A stretch of DNA of 64,000 bases from Calothrix sp. 336/3. GTDB taxonomy: Bacteria > Cyanobacteriota > Cyanobacteriia > Cyanobacteriales > Nostocaceae. Below the pieces are notes generated by a model. That model did not search any database, was not told the DNA's origin, and saw nothing but the letters and a program-made list of their open reading frames with translations. Location of the stretch: the NCBI RefSeq assembly GCF_000734895.2, contig NZ_CP011382.1:3078700-3142699 (forward strand). The letters are read 5' to 3'. Positions 26,585 to 36,341 of this stretch are shown piece by piece. The translations under genes were made by a program, and so were the position numbers. Every line of letters starts with the position of its first letter. Within the stretch, counting starts at the first letter, position 1.

Positions 26585-26745
26585 ACTTTAGCAGGAATTT
26601 TTCGGTAAATATTTATCTATGGCGATCGCTGTTGGACTTCAAGAAAGCTCGATGGCGATCGCATTTTTTGCTTAATAATTCCGTACTGCGGTGCTATGGT
26701 AATATCACGCCTGTATCATTACCTCAAATTGTTGTTGATACCAAC

Positions 26746-27414
26746 ATGGCATTTGAATTTGACCATCTTTTTATCTTGACTGATATTGGGGCTAGGGCTG
26801 CTGACCATCTAATATCATTTGGTCTAGTGGAGGGTTCATCGAATACCCATCCTGGACAAGGCACAAGCAACCGTCGTTTCTTTTTCCACAATGCCATGGT
26901 GGAGTTGCTGTGGGTTCACGATCCAGAGGAGGCAAAATCTGAAGCAATTCATCCAACTCATCTGTGGGAGCGATGGGAAAATCGCCATCATATGTGTCCA
27001 TTCGGTATCTGTTTGCGTTCAGCCATGGGTTCTGATGACAAAGTTGCATTTGCTAGTTGGGCATACCGTCCCCCCTATTTGCCCCCAACAATGAGTATTG
27101 CAGTGGGTAAAAATAGTTCAGTGTTGACTGAACCGATGTTATTTCAAACTCCCTTTGCCCAACGTCCAGATACATACCCTGCGGAAAAGTCTCAACCTCT
27201 TAATCATGGTATTGGTTTGCGTGAAATTACTCGTGTAGAACTAGCGATGCCGACAGCAAATGCGCGATCGCCAGAACTGCAAGCGGTGATTGATACCAAT
27301 CAGGTAAGGCTACGAATAGGGCAGGAAAATCTTGTGGAACTAGGATTTGACGGAGAATTACAGGGAAAACAGGTAGATTTTCGACCAGAATTGCCGCTTC
27401 TCATCACCTGGTAG
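26746..27414 (+). CDS. VOC-superfamily glyoxalase-like protein
   Basis: 222 residues from the ATG at 26746; a TTG-initiated extension to 26632 has no family character and was not used. The start MAFEFDHLFILTDIGARAADHLISFGLVEGSSNTHPGQGTSNRRFFFHNAMVELLWV shows the paired beta-alpha-beta-beta-beta layout of vicinal-oxygen-chelate proteins, with candidate metal-site His (FDH) and Glu (VELLWV). The second half repeats the pattern less clearly (LREITRVELAMP... LVELGFDGE). Substrate unknown. It follows the linker genes by 161 nt and is closed by a strong terminator, so could be read as the last gene of the cpc transcript. Confidence 0.8.
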   Translation: MAFEFDHLFILTDIGARAADHLISFGLVEGSSNTHPGQGTSNRRFFFHNAMVELLWVHDPEEAKSEAIHPTHLWERWENRHHMCPFGICLRSAMGSDDKVAFASWAYRPPYLPPTMSIAVGKNSSVLTEPMLFQTPFAQRPDTYPAEKSQPLNHGIGLREITRVELAMPTANARSPELQAVIDTNQVRLRIGQENLVELGFDGELQGKQVDFRPELPLLITW

Positions 27415-27641
27415 TCTTCAGGAATGAGGCTAAAAATTTTATACTCACCAATTACGTGATATCAATGATTTTGTCAAGGAGAAACGTCATTGTTGAGGTG
27501 TGATATTCATACTTTTATACAAAATTAGAAAGACTACATCAATTCTTGGACTTTTGTCTGCTGATCTTTACCGAGATTTTACGTAATCTCCTATGAATAC
27601 ATCTTAAGCTATAGCTAGGTTTTCTAAGGCTATTGTCACGG

Positions 27642-27670
27642 GATAGGCAAACCGCCTATCCTTTTTTTTG
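27642..27670 (+). terminator. strong intrinsic terminator after the VOC gene
   Basis: GGATAGGC/GCCTATCC perfect 8-bp stem with loop AAACC, followed by eight T residues. It lies 228 nt after the VOC stop and is the first convincing + strand terminator after cpcB, so it may end the whole cpc transcript. Confidence 0.9.
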
Positions 27671-27784
27671 CCTATAGGGGATATTACTGGAGTAATCATA
27701 GATTTTTGACTATAGGACTTCTCCTGAGAATAGATTTTCTCCTCGCAGTGTGTTTGCTTGATATTTAACAACACCAAGGGGATA

Positions 27785-29986
27785 TCAAATTCCTAATAAT
27801 TCATCTATGGGTATGGATGGTAAATCGGGAGGAACTACGGTGCGTATAACTGTAGTTTTGTGGCTTTCCTGTTGGGTAATCAGATGAATAGCGATCGCCT
27901 CTAAGCGAATTTCCACAGAACCCAAGGGAATATTTACCTGCGTAATTATATGTAAGCCTCCTTGAGGATGGGGTAATAAATCAGTCAGAAGGCGAGGACC
28001 ATCTAGAATCCAGCGACTTTGGTAATCTTCTACCCAAAACTTGACAGCAATATGGGGTTGGGGATGGGGGATACGGATACTGACACGGATAGACTTGCCA
28101 CCGATGAGTTCTCCGTCTGGTACGGATAATTCGGGAATTCCTAGAGGTTCATCTAGATACTGGGACACTGATAAAGCGGAAGACAAATCAGTCAGTGAGG
28201 GTTCATTGGTAGGTGGTGTATTTGCTACCACTTCTGGAGATGGGGTATCATCAACAACTATCTCCTGGGATAACCACGAGCGAGATTTGCTAGCTTGATG
28301 TTCTACAGGTGGAAGTTGTTTGACTTCGCTGGTAATATCAGATTCAATTTCTGCTGCGGTTGGGTTATTCAGCAGATAGTCATAATCTTCGTATTCGACA
28401 TCGATGGGTTCAGCCAGGGCGTAACCTTGGTTTTGAATCCATTTTCTAATTAAAGGAGATACATAGGGTTCTTCGGTGGGTGTTGCTATCAGTTCGGAAT
28501 TTTGAGATACGACTTCCGGATTTTCCTTGGTGATGGTGGGTAATTCTGCTTCGAGGTTGGGATTTTCGGGAGTGGAATCTGTGGGTGGGATTTCTGGGGT
28601 GATTTGGGGGGTTGGGGGAATGCGTTTCAACCAGGGAAAGAGAGTATTGCCTGAAGATAGAACTGATGATGATTCTGGTGAGGCAATGACACTTTGATTA
28701 ACATTTTGATTTTTTTCCCCCGGAAGTTTCGGTAGTTGCAATCCTGGAGAATGTTTGGCTTGACGAAATCTCTCAGGATCGATACGTGGTGGTATGGGAT
28801 TTTTCGGTAAAGGTTGAACTGGTAGAGATTCCCCAGATTTACTGGTTTTCACAAGATTGAATAGTTCTAAATCAAGGGAAATTTCTGGAGTTGGATGGGC
28901 TAGGGTGGTACTGAGGGAATTGCTTTGGTACAGTTCTAAATCTTGTTGACTGATAGTTTCACTGAGGGCGACTAATTCTGTAACATTTGCTGTTACTGTG
29001 AAGGATTTTTGGCTGAGGGGATGGGATGTTCCCGAGGAATCATCTAAATGGTGGAGAGTGATTTCACCCAGTAATAACTTAGATTTGCTCTCCTTTGGGG
29101 GTGCGATCGCCACGGTAAATTCCCAGGGTAAGGCAGCAACATGGAAAACCTGTGTTTCCTGGATTAAGATTTCCCCCGTTTCTGGCGATCGCAACTCTAC
29201 CCGTAATTCAGTTTGATTCGCTGTAATTTGCCATTCTGGAGCAGATATTTGGGAGTTTTGGTATATTTGCCCATGAATATGAATTTGCTCTCCCCAGGAT
29301 GTCATATAGGTTTCCTGGGGCAAAATTACTTCCAGAGGATAAATTGGGACGGTTGTTGGTATTTCCTCTTCTGCTGGTGTCTCTAGCAACTCTTGGGAGT
29401 CGGGTAACGCTAATTCCACCAAATTTTGGATAATTTGCTCTGCACTTTCTCCCTGCAACCAAACAGGATGAACTGGTTGATCAATTTCGGTAGCATCTGA
29501 GTTGGCATCACCTTCTGAGGGCACAATTGCTACAGAGTCGGAATTTTCCCTAGTCGCAACAACCTCTGATGGTTTGGGAATATCCGTCTCTAAAGCTACA
29601 TCTGGTTGGGGAGAATCCGTATTTTCCCCTTCCTGCGTTGGCGGTAAAACTTGTAACTGAAACGAATAACTCCAAGATTTACCCAACATCTCTGACATCA
29701 AGTCCCCAGAACACTTGATTTCCCAATTTCCTGGTTGCAAGTAAGTATAGGGAATTACTGCCATTAACCCCTCTGGACTGGTACGGCGAGAGCGCTTGTA
29801 AATACGTCGTTTGGGCGGTACTTCTAAAGTCGAAAGGTAAGTAACTCTGACCTCAACATCTGTATTATAAATACTCGAACGAGCCACCACTCGATAGCGC
29901 CCCGCCGAGATTTCCAAGTTTGCCGTTTCTAGAGGTTGCCAAGAGCGATCGCCCTGCTTCTGTATCAGAAATTGCCAGTGTTCCAT
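27785..29986 (-). CDS. 733-residue conserved-looking protein of unknown function
   Basis: I do not recognise a named family. The N-terminal 115 residues look folded and beta-rich (HWQFLIQKQGDRSWQPLE, GRYRVVARSSIYNTDVEVRVTYLS, YLQPGNWEIKCSG). A long middle part is low-complexity, rich in Pro, Glu, Ser and Thr, and interrupted by beta-sandwich-like stretches (about 215-335). A C-terminal beta domain (about 625-725) has GKSIRVSIRIPHPQPHIAVKFWVEDYQSRWILDGPR and GLHIITQVNIPLGSVEIRLEAIAI. There is no signal peptide or membrane helix. It sits 179 bp downstream of the first giant kinase gene on the same strand, so a shared transcript is possible. A scaffold or signalling partner role would be inference. 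Confidence 0.75.
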   Translation of the reverse strand: MEHWQFLIQKQGDRSWQPLETANLEISAGRYRVVARSSIYNTDVEVRVTYLSTLEVPPKRRIYKRSRRTSPEGLMAVIPYTYLQPGNWEIKCSGDLMSEMLGKSWSYSFQLQVLPPTQEGENTDSPQPDVALETDIPKPSEVVATRENSDSVAIVPSEGDANSDATEIDQPVHPVWLQGESAEQIIQNLVELALPDSQELLETPAEEEIPTTVPIYPLEVILPQETYMTSWGEQIHIHGQIYQNSQISAPEWQITANQTELRVELRSPETGEILIQETQVFHVAALPWEFTVAIAPPKESKSKLLLGEITLHHLDDSSGTSHPLSQKSFTVTANVTELVALSETISQQDLELYQSNSLSTTLAHPTPEISLDLELFNLVKTSKSGESLPVQPLPKNPIPPRIDPERFRQAKHSPGLQLPKLPGEKNQNVNQSVIASPESSSVLSSGNTLFPWLKRIPPTPQITPEIPPTDSTPENPNLEAELPTITKENPEVVSQNSELIATPTEEPYVSPLIRKWIQNQGYALAEPIDVEYEDYDYLLNNPTAAEIESDITSEVKQLPPVEHQASKSRSWLSQEIVVDDTPSPEVVANTPPTNEPSLTDLSSALSVSQYLDEPLGIPELSVPDGELIGGKSIRVSIRIPHPQPHIAVKFWVEDYQSRWILDGPRLLTDLLPHPQGGLHIITQVNIPLGSVEIRLEAIAIHLITQQESHKTTVIRTVVPPDLPSIPIDELLGI

Positions 29987-30165
29987 CTTCAGTGATGCTC
30001 AGACTGTAATATCAAGCTTGTAATATTTGCTTTACCTTGCTTGCCAGTGTACCTCAGTCTTTAAAAAATGCATCACTGAAGTTAGGGGATTTTAGAATTA
30101 GGGAATCGGGAATGGTGACTAAAGTCGGAATTATGCTCTGTTCATGGCTTTAAACTTTTATTTTC

Positions 30166-33100
30166 CTAGGCAAAATCCGACATTGGCAGTTCAATACTAA
30201 ACTCCGTACCCTCACCAATCATAGAATTACAACTTAATTTACCACCGTGGGTTTCTGTAATAATTTGTTTGGCGATCGCTAATCCTAAACCCGTACCTTT
30301 ACCCACAGCTTTTGTTGTAAATAAATGGTCAAAGATTTTTTCTTGGACTGATTCACTCATTCCCTTACCGTTATCGGCAATTGATATCTTCACCTGGTTA
30401 TCTGCAATTGATGTTTTAATGATAATTTGATTGGGATTTGCCTTAATTTCTTCAAAACTTCGCCCCGTATTCGACTCATCTAGAGCATCAATGGCATTTG
30501 CCAGAATATTCATAAATACCTGATTTAATTGCCCAGGGAAACATTGAATGTGGGGTAAGTTCCCATACTCTGTAATTACTTCAATTGCAGGGCGTAGTTC
30601 ATTCGCTTTTAACCGATGTTTGAGAATTAAAATTGTACTATCAATACCTTCATGGATATTAAAAGCCACTTTGTAATCTTTATCAGCACGGGAAAAAGTT
30701 CTGAGACTGGTACTAATATTTTTCAACCTGTCACAGGCTATGACCATAGCATCAAACATCTTGGGCAAATCTTCTAAGCTATAATCTAAGTCAATTTCCT
30801 CTGCATGCTCGAGGATTTCTTCCCCTGGATTTTCTACACTTTCTTGATAGAGTTGCAAATGTTGAGTAATATCACCAAGAGTGGGTTTTGCTTGTTTGAG
30901 AGTTGCAGAAATAAAACCCAAAGGATTATTCATTTCGTGGGCTACCCCTGCCACTAAATTACCTAAAGCCGACATTTTCTCATGTTGAACCATTTGGAGT
31001 TGGGTGTCTTGTAACTCCGTGAGTGTTTGTTCCAACTCTTGGGATTTTTTCATTATCAGGGCTTCAGCTGCTTTGCGATCGCTAATATCAATGACAACTC
31101 CATCCCATAGAATAGAACCATCAGCTTGTCGCTCTGGTCGAGCTGCCGATTGTACCCATTTGATAATTCCCGAAGGCAAAATAATCCGCCATTCTTCCTT
31201 AAATGGTGTCAGAGTTTGGGCAGAGTAGGCAATTGCTTGGGCGATCGCTGGTTCATCCTCAGGATGATGGAGAGCGTAAAGGTTATGCTCCCCGCTCATT
31301 ACCGTCTCTGGTGCTAACCCATACAAGTCGAAACAGCCAGAACTCAGGTATGGTGTAGAAGTGGAACCGTCAGGGGCGAGACAGAATTGGTAAACCATAC
31401 CAGGAATATTATTTGCCAAATTTTGGAAGCGGATTTCATTAGCTTGTAATTTGGCTAGAAATTGTGTTTGCTGCTGGGCGAACTTCTGGGAATTTTCATA
31501 AAGTCGAGCATTTTCTAAGGAAATTGCTGCCTGAGCGCATAGTAAGTTTAATATATGAATGCGATCGCTTGTAAACACACCGCTAGTTGAGCGATTTTTC
31601 AAATAAATAATTCCCGCTAAATGCCCTTGGTTGAGAATCGGCAAACATAGTATACTTTTCGGTTTTTGTTGACTGAGATAGTCATCAATTACAGGTAAAT
31701 CGGTTTTGAGATCATCAATCTTGACAACTTCTTGAGTCCGCTTAACATACTGAATCAATTTATTTGGTACACAGGGATGATCGTCGAGGGGTTCTGTACA
31801 AAGTATGGTGTCTTCCAGGGTAGTGATCGCCCTGACTTGCCAAATATCATCTTGGGGCAAAACTAGTACACACTTCTCACCTCCAGAATTTTTCAGAATG
31901 ATTTGGGTGAGTTGTTGAAGTAGTTCATCAAGTTGGATATTACTGGAAAGAACTTGAGCAGCTTGGATTACCGACATCATATCCAACACATCACAAAGAC
32001 TGTTAGAGGTTTGGGTGTAAGAATGAATAGAATCGGTGTGTAGGGTATTTTGGGTTTCTAGAACATGGAAACTGGATTTAGGCTGTTGCAAAATAGACTG
32101 GAGCAGTTGGGGATAGTTGGTTTGTAAATCCATAATTTTGGCTTTAGCTCCCCAACGAAAATAACAATAGTAAGCCTCGATCATATATATCTGGGCAATT
32201 TTCTCTTTACCCCAATCAAGATAAAATTTGGCAGCGAGTTCATTAGCTAGGGCTTCTTCTTGGATGTAACCGTTTTCTTTTGCTCCAGCGATCGCGCGCT
32301 CATAACAATCAATTGCCTCTAATTTCTTGCCTAATATCTGATATCGTACTGCTTCTACCAAATGATATTTGTGTTGATAATTCATTGGTGCAGCTTGAGC
32401 ATAAAATTGTAGCTTCTCCTGATTCTCCTGAACTCGTAAGAGAAATTGCTCTTGTTGTGAAAAAGCGACTGTGGGAAAAACACTCAAACGAATTAGGGAG
32501 TCATAGTAGTAGTAAATTGGAGCAACAGGCATCCCTACTCCTGCTTTCAAATATTTTTCTGCCCAGTCTGCTTTCTGTAGAGCAAAGGAAAAATACCCAA
32601 AATAATAATTAAGTATCAACTTGCAGAGGTAAAATAAATAAAGAGCCAGTTCATCATTTTCTTTGATGAGAGCCGATAAAGACTGCTCTTCTTCATCAAT
32701 ATCATAACCAAGACAATTGGGATTTTCTCTTAGGTCTATAAAGTTTTTAATAGAATAACTAATAATATGTGCCCAAGTTAAAAAATGTTTACTTGCAGCG
32801 AATCTTGATTGATAAATCTCTACTTCTTCTAACAGGCTTTCTAAATTCTCTGTCCCGCTTAAATAGGTATAGAGTAATCTAAAGGAAGTGGAGACTAGGG
32901 TATGAACGGAATCCCCTGTTTCTAATCCCACTCGGTAGGATTCCTTTAATAACGCGATCGCCTGTTGAATACTTTGTTGATTTGACTGATTAAATGCAGC
33001 TACTTTAAACTGAACCATGCTCTGGACAGATTTATCAGAAAATTTATCCATCATTCTGAGTGCTAACTGCCCAAATTTATAACCCTCTTCCAACTTATTC

Positions 33101-36015
33101 AATACAATACTGACAACAATTCCAAAATCTGCATACCCAGGTGCAGACAACGGAGAATTGCCATATTTAAGCGATAACTTGACTTCTTCACAAGCAATGA
33201 TGGGAAAGAGATAGGGAGCTGCTTGATGGATAGATGGGACAAGGCTAGTTATAATCTGCAAAGCCGCTAAAGCCTTTGTATCCTGCATTAATGGTAGATT
33301 TATTAAATCTTCGCTAGTAAGACTCTGGCATTTCTCCAGGGTATTTTCTACCTGCTGCTGAATCTCCAGATGTGTGGCAGATTCCGGAAGAATAACTTCC
33401 AGTTTTTGCAGAATTTCTCTCCCAATTTTAATTGCCTGAAGTTGTTGATTTTGTACCTGATAAGCTTGAAGTTTGACCTCATATACTTTTACTTGTTCAA
33501 GTACACTACTACTTTGTCGCAACACAACCTGAATCAACGATTCCATGCGCTCAAAATCACAATTAAGTAATGCAACTTCTGCGGCTTCTTCGTATAAACT
33601 ATGCATCAGAAAAGTATCAGTTTCCCAACCGCTTGCTGTTAAATAATCTATCCCATGATTGAGATAAATCATCGCTGTGCTGTAGGCAGTTGATGCTTTT
33701 GCCTTACGTCCTGCTTTCAGGTTTAATTGGGCATAGTGACGACGCTGAGGAATATCAAAAATGAGTGATTTCCCATAATTTAGCTGATTAACAATCTCAA
33801 ATATTCGCTCACCTTGTTGCACCTCATTAGTATTCTGTAAAAGCAGTTGTCCAATTCTGAGATGAGTTACTTGTTTCTGTTCCTCTGGAATTAGGCAATA
33901 GGCTGCTTGTTGAATGCGATCGTGCAGAAATTTATACTTAGCTAATACTGGACTCTTATCATTTATTACAAATAATTCTTCTTTATCTTCTTCCTGATAA
34001 AACTTATAAATCTCACTTTCTGGTAAAATCAAATCCAACTGTAAAGCTTTCCACAAATCAGCAGCTACTTCTACCTCAGATAATTGGCAAACAATTGCTA
34101 ATGTTTGTAAATCAAATTGATTACCAATACAGGCAGCTAACCTTAAAACCTCTTGTGTTGATTCTGGTAATTTCCGTAATTGAAAGACCATAAATTCAAC
34201 AACATTATCCGTGAGTGCTTGCTGATGAATTTTACATATATCACATTGCCAGCATTTCTCTAGCCAATTAAATTCAATTATTCCATCTTGATGTAATGAT
34301 TTGAGAAACTGATTGACAAAAAATGGATTTCCTTGAGTTTTTTGGTAAATTAATTGTGATAGAGAAAATGCTAAACCTTCCGCGCATTTTAATGTATCTA
34401 CCACCAATTGATTTAATTTTAGTTGACTCAGAGGTTTTAAAGTTAGTGTATTGACAATTATCTTTGCTTCTCTAATTTCATCCAAGGTTAAAATCAACGG
34501 ATGAGTTGGTGATACTTCATTATCTCTATAAGCCCCAATTAATAATAAATATCCTTGCTTGACATCACTAACTAACAACTGTATCAACTTTAAAGAAGCT
34601 GAATCTGCCCATTGTAAATCATCTAAAAATATTACTAAGGGATGTTCCTTAGTTGTAAATAGCTTAACAAACCTTTGAAATAAGAGATTGAAGCGATTTT
34701 GTGCCGCACTTCCGGATAATTCGGTTACAGGTGCTTGAATCCCAATAATTCTTTCTAATTCCGGAATTACTTCAATAATTACCCGTCCATCATCTCCTAA
34801 TGCTTGCAGAATTTTTCTTTTCCATCCTTGAATTTTAATGTCACTTTCTGTAAGTAATTGTCCCATTAATTCTCGGAATGCTTGTACAAATGCAGAAAAG
34901 GGAATGTTGCGATTAAATTGGTCAAATTTACCTTTAAGAAAATAGCCTCTTTGCCTGACAATCGGTTTATGTATTTCGTTGACAACCGCAGTTTTGCCGA
35001 TGCCAGAAAAACCAGCTACTAACATAATTTCGCTGTTTCCTAGTGATACTCTCTCAAATGCTGCCAGTAGTTCTTGAACTTCATTTTCTCTGCCATATAA
35101 TTTTTCTGGAATGGCAAATCTGTCACAAATATCTCTTTTCCCAATTTCAAAGTCCGCAATGTTTCCTTTTGCCTGAATTTGAGATAAGCATTCCTCTAAA
35201 TCGTACTTTAATCCGACAGCACTTTGATATCTATCTTCGGCATTTTTTGCCATAAGCTTCTGAATAATACTGTCTAATACTGGAGGAATTTCTGTTCGAT
35301 TTCCTAATGTCGGGGGTATTTTTGCTATATGACAATGTACCAACTCCATTGCTTCTTTGGATGGAAATGGTAATTCTCCTGTGAGTAGTTCGTAGCAAGT
35401 AACACCTAGAGAATAAAAGTCTGTGCGGTAATCAATTGCCCGATTCATTCTTCCTGTTTGTTCAGGAGAAATATAAGCAAGTGTTCCTTCTAAGACATTA
35501 GCACTGATGAATGCTTGACTTTCCCGTGGTAATAGGGATGCAATGCTAAAGTCGATTAATTTTACTTGTTTAGTTTTAGGGTTAATTAAAATATTACTGG
35601 GTTTAATATCTTTATGAATAATTCTTTGACGGTAGAGAATTTCTAGTACGTCACACAAAGAAATGAGGATTTGCAAAAATTCTTGTAATAAATTGATATT
35701 TTGTGTTGCTAATGAGTTTAAGTAATCCTTAATAGTTATCCCTCCAAAGTCTTCCATGACTAACATATAGCCATTGTGATAGGGTTCTAGGCTATAGCTT
35801 TGGATGATTCCGGGATGCTGAATATTTTTGGCTATGGTATATTGATTGCGAAATTTTACCAGTTCAGACAAACTAGGGTAAGGGTTTTTCAACAGTTTGA
35901 TTACCACTGGTAATGAGTCAGTTTCTCGAATACAGCGATACACTTGGGTTCTGGAACCATCGTATATTTGCTCACTAACTTGATATCCGGGAATACTGAC
36001 TAGAGTGGTAACCAT
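30166..36015 (-). CDS. trifunctional Ser/Thr kinase / AAA ATPase / GAF-PAS histidine kinase
   Basis: 1949-residue signalling protein of the HstK type known from Nostoc. Order: Hanks kinase (about 8-265; IIHKDIKPSN, LIDFSIASLL, GTLAYISPEQTGRMN), AAA/STAND-like ATPase with Walker A GFSGIGKT near 340 and LVIFLDDLQWAD near 463, a long helical TPR-like region, GAF (about 1380-1510), PAS (about 1525-1650) and a histidine kinase with H-box VAGVAHEMNNPLGF near 1695, N-box NQVFMNILANAID, DNGKGM and [12 protein letters not shown]. The kinase has DFS instead of DFG, shared with its paralogue. No response regulator is adjacent. The input signal is unknown. It is full length and paralogous to the genes at 48669-54527 and 62859-64000. 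Confidence 0.95.
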   Translation of the reverse strand: MVTTLVSIPGYQVSEQIYDGSRTQVYRCIRETDSLPVVIKLLKNPYPSLSELVKFRNQYTIAKNIQHPGIIQSYSLEPYHNGYMLVMEDFGGITIKDYLNSLATQNINLLQEFLQILISLCDVLEILYRQRIIHKDIKPSNILINPKTKQVKLIDFSIASLLPRESQAFISANVLEGTLAYISPEQTGRMNRAIDYRTDFYSLGVTCYELLTGELPFPSKEAMELVHCHIAKIPPTLGNRTEIPPVLDSIIQKLMAKNAEDRYQSAVGLKYDLEECLSQIQAKGNIADFEIGKRDICDRFAIPEKLYGRENEVQELLAAFERVSLGNSEIMLVAGFSGIGKTAVVNEIHKPIVRQRGYFLKGKFDQFNRNIPFSAFVQAFRELMGQLLTESDIKIQGWKRKILQALGDDGRVIIEVIPELERIIGIQAPVTELSGSAAQNRFNLLFQRFVKLFTTKEHPLVIFLDDLQWADSASLKLIQLLVSDVKQGYLLLIGAYRDNEVSPTHPLILTLDEIREAKIIVNTLTLKPLSQLKLNQLVVDTLKCAEGLAFSLSQLIYQKTQGNPFFVNQFLKSLHQDGIIEFNWLEKCWQCDICKIHQQALTDNVVEFMVFQLRKLPESTQEVLRLAACIGNQFDLQTLAIVCQLSEVEVAADLWKALQLDLILPESEIYKFYQEEDKEELFVINDKSPVLAKYKFLHDRIQQAAYCLIPEEQKQVTHLRIGQLLLQNTNEVQQGERIFEIVNQLNYGKSLIFDIPQRRHYAQLNLKAGRKAKASTAYSTAMIYLNHGIDYLTASGWETDTFLMHSLYEEAAEVALLNCDFERMESLIQVVLRQSSSVLEQVKVYEVKLQAYQVQNQQLQAIKIGREILQKLEVILPESATHLEIQQQVENTLEKCQSLTSEDLINLPLMQDTKALAALQIITSLVPSIHQAAPYLFPIIACEEVKLSLKYGNSPLSAPGYADFGIVVSIVLNKLEEGYKFGQLALRMMDKFSDKSVQSMVQFKVAAFNQSNQQSIQQAIALLKESYRVGLETGDSVHTLVSTSFRLLYTYLSGTENLESLLEEVEIYQSRFAASKHFLTWAHIISYSIKNFIDLRENPNCLGYDIDEEEQSLSALIKENDELALYLFYLCKLILNYYFGYFSFALQKADWAEKYLKAGVGMPVAPIYYYYDSLIRLSVFPTVAFSQQEQFLLRVQENQEKLQFYAQAAPMNYQHKYHLVEAVRYQILGKKLEAIDCYERAIAGAKENGYIQEEALANELAAKFYLDWGKEKIAQIYMIEAYYCYFRWGAKAKIMDLQTNYPQLLQSILQQPKSSFHVLETQNTLHTDSIHSYTQTSNSLCDVLDMMSVIQAAQVLSSNIQLDELLQQLTQIILKNSGGEKCVLVLPQDDIWQVRAITTLEDTILCTEPLDDHPCVPNKLIQYVKRTQEVVKIDDLKTDLPVIDDYLSQQKPKSILCLPILNQGHLAGIIYLKNRSTSGVFTSDRIHILNLLCAQAAISLENARLYENSQKFAQQQTQFLAKLQANEIRFQNLANNIPGMVYQFCLAPDGSTSTPYLSSGCFDLYGLAPETVMSGEHNLYALHHPEDEPAIAQAIAYSAQTLTPFKEEWRIILPSGIIKWVQSAARPERQADGSILWDGVVIDISDRKAAEALIMKKSQELEQTLTELQDTQLQMVQHEKMSALGNLVAGVAHEMNNPLGFISATLKQAKPTLGDITQHLQLYQESVENPGEEILEHAEEIDLDYSLEDLPKMFDAMVIACDRLKNISTSLRTFSRADKDYKVAFNIHEGIDSTILILKHRLKANELRPAIEVITEYGNLPHIQCFPGQLNQVFMNILANAIDALDESNTGRSFEEIKANPNQIIIKTSIADNQVKISIADNGKGMSESVQEKIFDHLFTTKAVGKGTGLGLAIAKQIITETHGGKLSCNSMIGEGTEFSIELPMSDFA

Positions 36016-36341
36016 AGTTCATTACTTTATACTTTCGCATCTAGTATTCCCAGATAGGTAAGTAAATTTATATCAATAACATAGATGTTTACATTGGTAT
36101 GTTGCTCGCAAAATCTTTAACCTCACCAAGAACAAAGCTACAATCGGGTATTGACTACCATAGATGAGCTGATTTGTTTAGCCATAACTGATGTTATAGC
36201 CCTGTGTAGTTATTAACAAAATTTCTGGGTTTGATTCTCTGCTTATATAAGCAGTATGTTACTTTGACTGTACTCAGTCACCCCATTACAAAACATAATT
36301 ACTCTGGGAAAGCTGCGTTGAAAGAGCAGTTGCGAATAGTT
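36016..36341. other. intergenic, no gene recognised
   Basis: 326 bp between the kinase-fusion start and the stop of the M16-like gene, both minus strand. It must contain the kinase promoter. No terminator with a clear U-tract was seen. Confidence 0.4.
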
